Of a DNA stretch of 64,000 nucleotides, positions 60,912-64,000 are shown in pieces (positions within the stretch are counted from its first letter, which is position 1; each line of letters starts with the position of its first letter). Below the pieces are notes generated by a model. That model was not told the origin of the DNA. It did no database searches and worked only from the letters and a program-made list of their open reading frames with translations. Position numbers and translations under genes: made by a program. This DNA is from an uncultured Verrucomicrobia subdivision 3 bacterium. GTDB lineage: Bacteria > Verrucomicrobiota > Verrucomicrobiia > Limisphaerales > UBA11358. Where the stretch lies: contig CAISEZ010000071.1 in the NCBI GenBank assembly GCA_903884535.1, positions 1 through 64,000 on the forward strand, given 5' to 3'.

Positions 60912-61538
60912 TTATTCCTTGTTCAAACGGGCTTCGACAGTTTCAAACGCGCTCTTGGTGAAGAGCAGTTTGTCCGGGCGCAACACGTCGTAGGTGTTCA
61001 GTGAATCGCCGGTGGTGAGCGTAACGCCAACGACGTTGCGCGCCGCGAGCGACAGATTTTTTTCCGCGCCGTTGGAAACCACCAGCGTGGTGCCGGTGAG
61101 ATCCAAAGCGGAAATCACTTTGACGAATTCCTTGGTTTTGGCTGAAGCGAGCTTCAAGTCATCAACGACAACCACGTCGCCAGCCTTGAGCCGGGCACTC
61201 AGAGCTTTGCGCAACGCGAGGCCGCGGGTTTTCTTGGAGATCTTCTTCGTGAAATCACGCGGCTTCGGACCGAAGACGACACCGCCACCCGCCCACAAGG
61301 GTGAACGGACGGAGCCGGCGCGGGCGCGGCCAGTGCCTTTTTGCTTCCACGGTTTCTTGTTGGAACCCTGGACCTCACCGGCGGTCTTGGTGCAAGCCGT
61401 GCCACTGCGCTGGGCCGCGTTGTAAGCGACGACAGCATCATGGACTGCCTGGGAACCTTTTCCGTTTTCAATGAGCTCGAATTTCACTTCGAGTTCGCCC
61501 GAGTCTTTTCCTGCGATATTTTTAATGGCAATTTTCAT
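60912..61538 (-). CDS. rplD: 50S ribosomal protein L4
   Basis: 'GEVQGSNKKPWKQKGTGRARAGSVRSPLWAGGGVVFGPKPRDF'. Confidence 0.95.
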   Translation of the reverse strand: MKIAIKNIAGKDSGELEVKFELIENGKGSQAVHDAVVAYNAAQRSGTACTKTAGEVQGSNKKPWKQKGTGRARAGSVRSPLWAGGGVVFGPKPRDFTKKISKKTRGLALRKALSARLKAGDVVVVDDLKLASAKTKEFVKVISALDLTGTTLVVSNGAEKNLSLAARNVVGVTLTTGDSLNTYDVLRPDKLLFTKSAFETVEARLNKE

Positions 61539-61545
61539 GGCCTAA

Positions 61546-62280
61546 TTATTTCTTGGCGGGTGCGACCGCGGATTTGGCTGCAGCTGCGGCTTTCGCATCA
61601 GCTTTTTTCTTGGACAGAGAAGCGTTCACGGCCGGTTTCCAGCCCTTCGGACGTTTCTTGGCTTCGCGAATGACGACGTAATCGCCTTCGGCTCCAGGGA
61701 TGGATCCTTTGATGAGCAAAATATTGTCCGCCTCGTGAACCTGAATGACTTCGAGGTTCTGCGTGGTGCGAGTGTCCTGGCCCATGTGACCGGGCATGCG
61801 CATACCGCGCATAACCGTGCCGGGGAACAAACGCTGACCGATTGCGCCGCCGCGACGATGCCAGCCTTTGGCACCGTGCGTGGAATCACCACCGGCCATC
61901 CGGTGACGTTTCACAACACCTTCGAAGCCGCGGCCCTTGGTGACGCCGATGGCGTCAATGAAATCGCCCACGGCGAAAACCGTGGCGCCGATGACATCAC
62001 CGGGTTTCACGTCCTTGGAGAAATCGCGAAACTCGCGAATGCGTTTGACCGCCGCGCCGTTGTGTTTCTTGACGTGACCGAGCAGGGCCTTGGTGAGGCG
62101 CTGTTCCTTTTGATCGTCGAAGCCGAGTTGCACGGCGTTATAACCGTCTTTGCCGGCCTGCGTTTTGACTTGCAGCACGCGGTTGGGACCGGCGAGCACG
62201 ACCGTGACGGCCGCGACTTTGCCATTCGCATCATAGACGCGTGTGTGGCCCAGTTTTTTTCCTAAAATTCCTAGTGGCAT
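61546..62280 (-). CDS. rplC: 50S ribosomal protein L3
   Basis: 'GILGKKLGHTRVYDANGKVAAVTVV', 'GRGFEGVVKRHRMAGGDSTHGAKGWHRRGGAIGQRLFPGTVMRGMRMPGHMG'; K/A-rich C-terminal tail. Confidence 0.95.
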   Translation of the reverse strand: MPLGILGKKLGHTRVYDANGKVAAVTVVLAGPNRVLQVKTQAGKDGYNAVQLGFDDQKEQRLTKALLGHVKKHNGAAVKRIREFRDFSKDVKPGDVIGATVFAVGDFIDAIGVTKGRGFEGVVKRHRMAGGDSTHGAKGWHRRGGAIGQRLFPGTVMRGMRMPGHMGQDTRTTQNLEVIQVHEADNILLIKGSIPGAEGDYVVIREAKKRPKGWKPAVNASLSKKKADAKAAAAAKSAVAPAKK

Positions 62281-62295
62281 GGTGTTCTCCTTAAA

Positions 62296-62601
62296 TCAAA
62301 TTTTGATGGTGATGTCCACGCCGGCGGGCAAATTGAGTTTCTTCAATTCGTCCACGGTCTTGGCGGTCGGATCGAGAATGTCAATCAGCCGCTTGTGGGT
62401 GCGTTGTTCAAAAGTCTCCTGCGACTTTTTGTCCGAGTGCGGGGAACGCTGCACGGTGAAGCGCTCGATCCGGGTCGGGAGGGGGATGGGACCGGCGACG
62501 CGTGCGCCAGTGCGTTTGACAGTGTCAGCAATTTCGCGTGCCGACTGGTCTATGACTCGGAAGTCATAAGCCTTGAGACGAATACGAATACGTTGGGCCA
62601 T
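62296..62601 (-). CDS. rpsJ: 30S ribosomal protein S10
   Basis: '[100 protein letters not shown]'. Confidence 0.97.
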   Translation of the reverse strand: MAQRIRIRLKAYDFRVIDQSAREIADTVKRTGARVAGPIPLPTRIERFTVQRSPHSDKKSQETFEQRTHKRLIDILDPTAKTVDELKKLNLPAGVDITIKI

Positions 62602-62636
62602 ACAAAGAACGATTGTCTGTTAATGGTTAACTAAAT

Positions 62637-62663
62637 GCCCGCTCTTGATAATCAAAAGCGGGC
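62637..62663. other. stem-loop upstream of rpsJ
   Basis: GCCCGCTcTTGA-TAA-TCAAaAGCGGGC between the OmpH-like stop and rpsJ; no U-tract on the minus strand. Confidence 0.45.
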
Positions 62664-62730
62664 GTGAAAAATAGCAGCCGTGGAAAAATGTGCAACAAAT
62701 TAATTCACATTTTTTACAAGGTTGCGCGAC

Positions 62731-63345
62731 TTACGGCGCATTCGTGCTGATCGTGAGCGGCAGGCCGGTGCTCGGCGTGGACACGTCAATCGGCGCGCCG
62801 GCATTGAGCTGGCCGAGCACGGCGGTGGTGAGATCATTGTCGGGACTGACATAAACGAAGGATTCATTTGCGGCCGCATTGACGACGAGGCTGTAATTGC
62901 CGGCCTTGGCTTTGTCGTTGACCGCCTTCTGAATTTCGCCGACGAGGTTGCCGCTCATGCGCTGGCTCTGGTCGGCGAGTTGCGCCTCGGCCTGACGCTG
63001 AAACTGTTCAATGGCAGCCTTTGAAGTGTTGATTTCCTTGGCCTTGTCGCCGGCGGCGGCTTTGCGCTTGTCGCGCTCGTCCTGGGAAATGGCTTGGTCG
63101 TTGGCCTGGTCCAGCAATGTCTTATATGCGGCCTGCGCCTTGTCCAGTCCGTCGGCCATGTCCTTGATTTCCTTGCGCAATTCCGTCTTGCGGTTTTCCA
63201 GCGCGGTCTGGGCCTGCTTGGTTTTCCAGTAGCCGTTAAACAGTTTTTTCATGTCCACGCTGCCAACCTTGGTCTGGGCAGTGGCGGAAACGGTGGCGAG
63301 GGCGAGGATTAACGCGGCAATAATTGTGTAACGCAAATTTTTCAT
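62731..63345 (-). CDS. OmpH/Skp-family periplasmic chaperone-like protein
   Basis: Start at 63345: MKNLRYTIIAALILALATVSATAQTKVGSVDMKKLFNGYWKTKQAQTALENRKTELRKEIKDM..., coiled-coil-rich, signal peptide. Confidence 0.88.
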   Translation of the reverse strand: MKNLRYTIIAALILALATVSATAQTKVGSVDMKKLFNGYWKTKQAQTALENRKTELRKEIKDMADGLDKAQAAYKTLLDQANDQAISQDERDKRKAAAGDKAKEINTSKAAIEQFQRQAEAQLADQSQRMSGNLVGEIQKAVNDKAKAGNYSLVVNAAANESFVYVSPDNDLTTAVLGQLNAGAPIDVSTPSTGLPLTISTNAP

Positions 63346-63401
63346 GGGCAGAATAAAAGCAGATTTTTTTTTTGAAGCCAGCAGAAAATGCCGGCCATGG
63401 T

Positions 63402-64000
63402 TTATTGATGGAACCGGAAAAAGCGCGCCGGGTTGGTGGGAGCGAAGGTGAAAATATTGGTGCCGTTGACCATCGCCGGCGCATTGGAGATTACTACCCA
63501 ATTGGTGCTGATCAAAAGATTGGTGCTGGTTTCAAGACTGAAGTTGCCGGAATTCAGGTCGCCCACCGGCGGGACCGTCACCAGAAAATTGGTGCCGGAC
63601 AAGCTCGCGCTCAACAGCGGTGAAGCCATGATGATTTTGGCGAGGAACGCGTCATTCGTGCCGTTGAGGATTTTTTGCCGCGCATTGAAACTCGGGAAAT
63701 TGGTCGAGAGTGTCTGGCCGACGACGTAGGCGCTGCTGGCTGAATCCACCGCGATGCCGTAGCCGTAGTCATTGGCGGCACCGCCGAGATACGTCGAGTA
63801 GAGCAGGCCGGAGGCATTGGGATTGAAGGCGATCACAAACACGTCGCTGCCGCCGGCATTCGTCGCGCGGAGCGAACCGTAAATGTTCGCCCGGGTCACC
63901 GGGAAATTCGTGGAGGACGCGTAGCCGGTCACGAAGGCGTCATTGTTGGGATCCAGCGCCACGGCCGTGGCGACATCCACGCCGTAGCCGCCAAACAGAG
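63402..64000 (-). CDS. SBBP-type beta-propeller repeat protein, C-terminal part (runs off window)
   Basis: 'LFGGYGVDVATAVALDPNNDAFVTGYASSTNFPVT...YSTYLGGAANDYGYGIAVDSASSAYVVGQTLSTNFP'; open to the window edge. Confidence 0.85.
   Translation of the reverse strand, partial: LFGGYGVDVATAVALDPNNDAFVTGYASSTNFPVTRANIYGSLRATNAGGSDVFVIAFNPNASGLLYSTYLGGAANDYGYGIAVDSASSAYVVGQTLSTNFPSFNARQKILNGTNDAFLAKIIMASPLLSASLSGTNFLVTVPPVGDLNSGNFSLETSTNLLISTNWVVISNAPAMVNGTNIFTFAPTNPARFFRFHQ

Overview
The window is a GC-rich bacterial chromosome segment. Gene content and protein families (YDG/MBG-repeat secreted proteins, a PEP-CTERM tail, DUF2723-TPR, DUF4912 next to GH57) suggest Verrucomicrobiota; this is inference only. 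Most of it is ordinary core or metabolic sequence: leuD, a GlcNAc/peptidoglycan-type saccharide cluster, purF, deoC, pyrR-pyrB, tRNA-Val(TAC), a GH42 beta-galactosidase, DUF4912/GH57, hrpA, a WecA-like/GT4/DUF2723 cluster, a RumA-type methyltransferase, der, a fumarase alpha subunit, pfk, pyruvate dehydrogenase E3/E2, a Y-family polymerase, and rpsJ-rplC-rplD-rplW. The accessory part is about 3.7-8.3 kb. It holds a compact minus-strand cassette: a CxxC zinc-finger-like small protein, a 50-aa micro-ORF copying a serine-recombinase N-terminus, a large serine recombinase, a RepB/ParB-like protein and a truncated second ParB-like protein. Next to it lie GTAG-bounded palindromic (REP/BIME-like) elements and a toxin-antitoxin pair. 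The strongest non-coding observations are: (i) multi-hairpin elements bounded by GTAG...CTAC with GGAA/TTCC tetraloops and visible compensatory stem changes between copies; (ii) a candidate PyrR-binding attenuator leader upstream of pyrR-pyrB; (iii) a PEP-CTERM gene frameshifted at a G-run; (iv) a 519-bp tandem repeat in a YDG-repeat gene carrying an in-frame TAA; (v) an S10-type ribosomal operon that stops at a strong terminator right after rplW. No searches were run. Assignments rest on reading the translations and the DNA.
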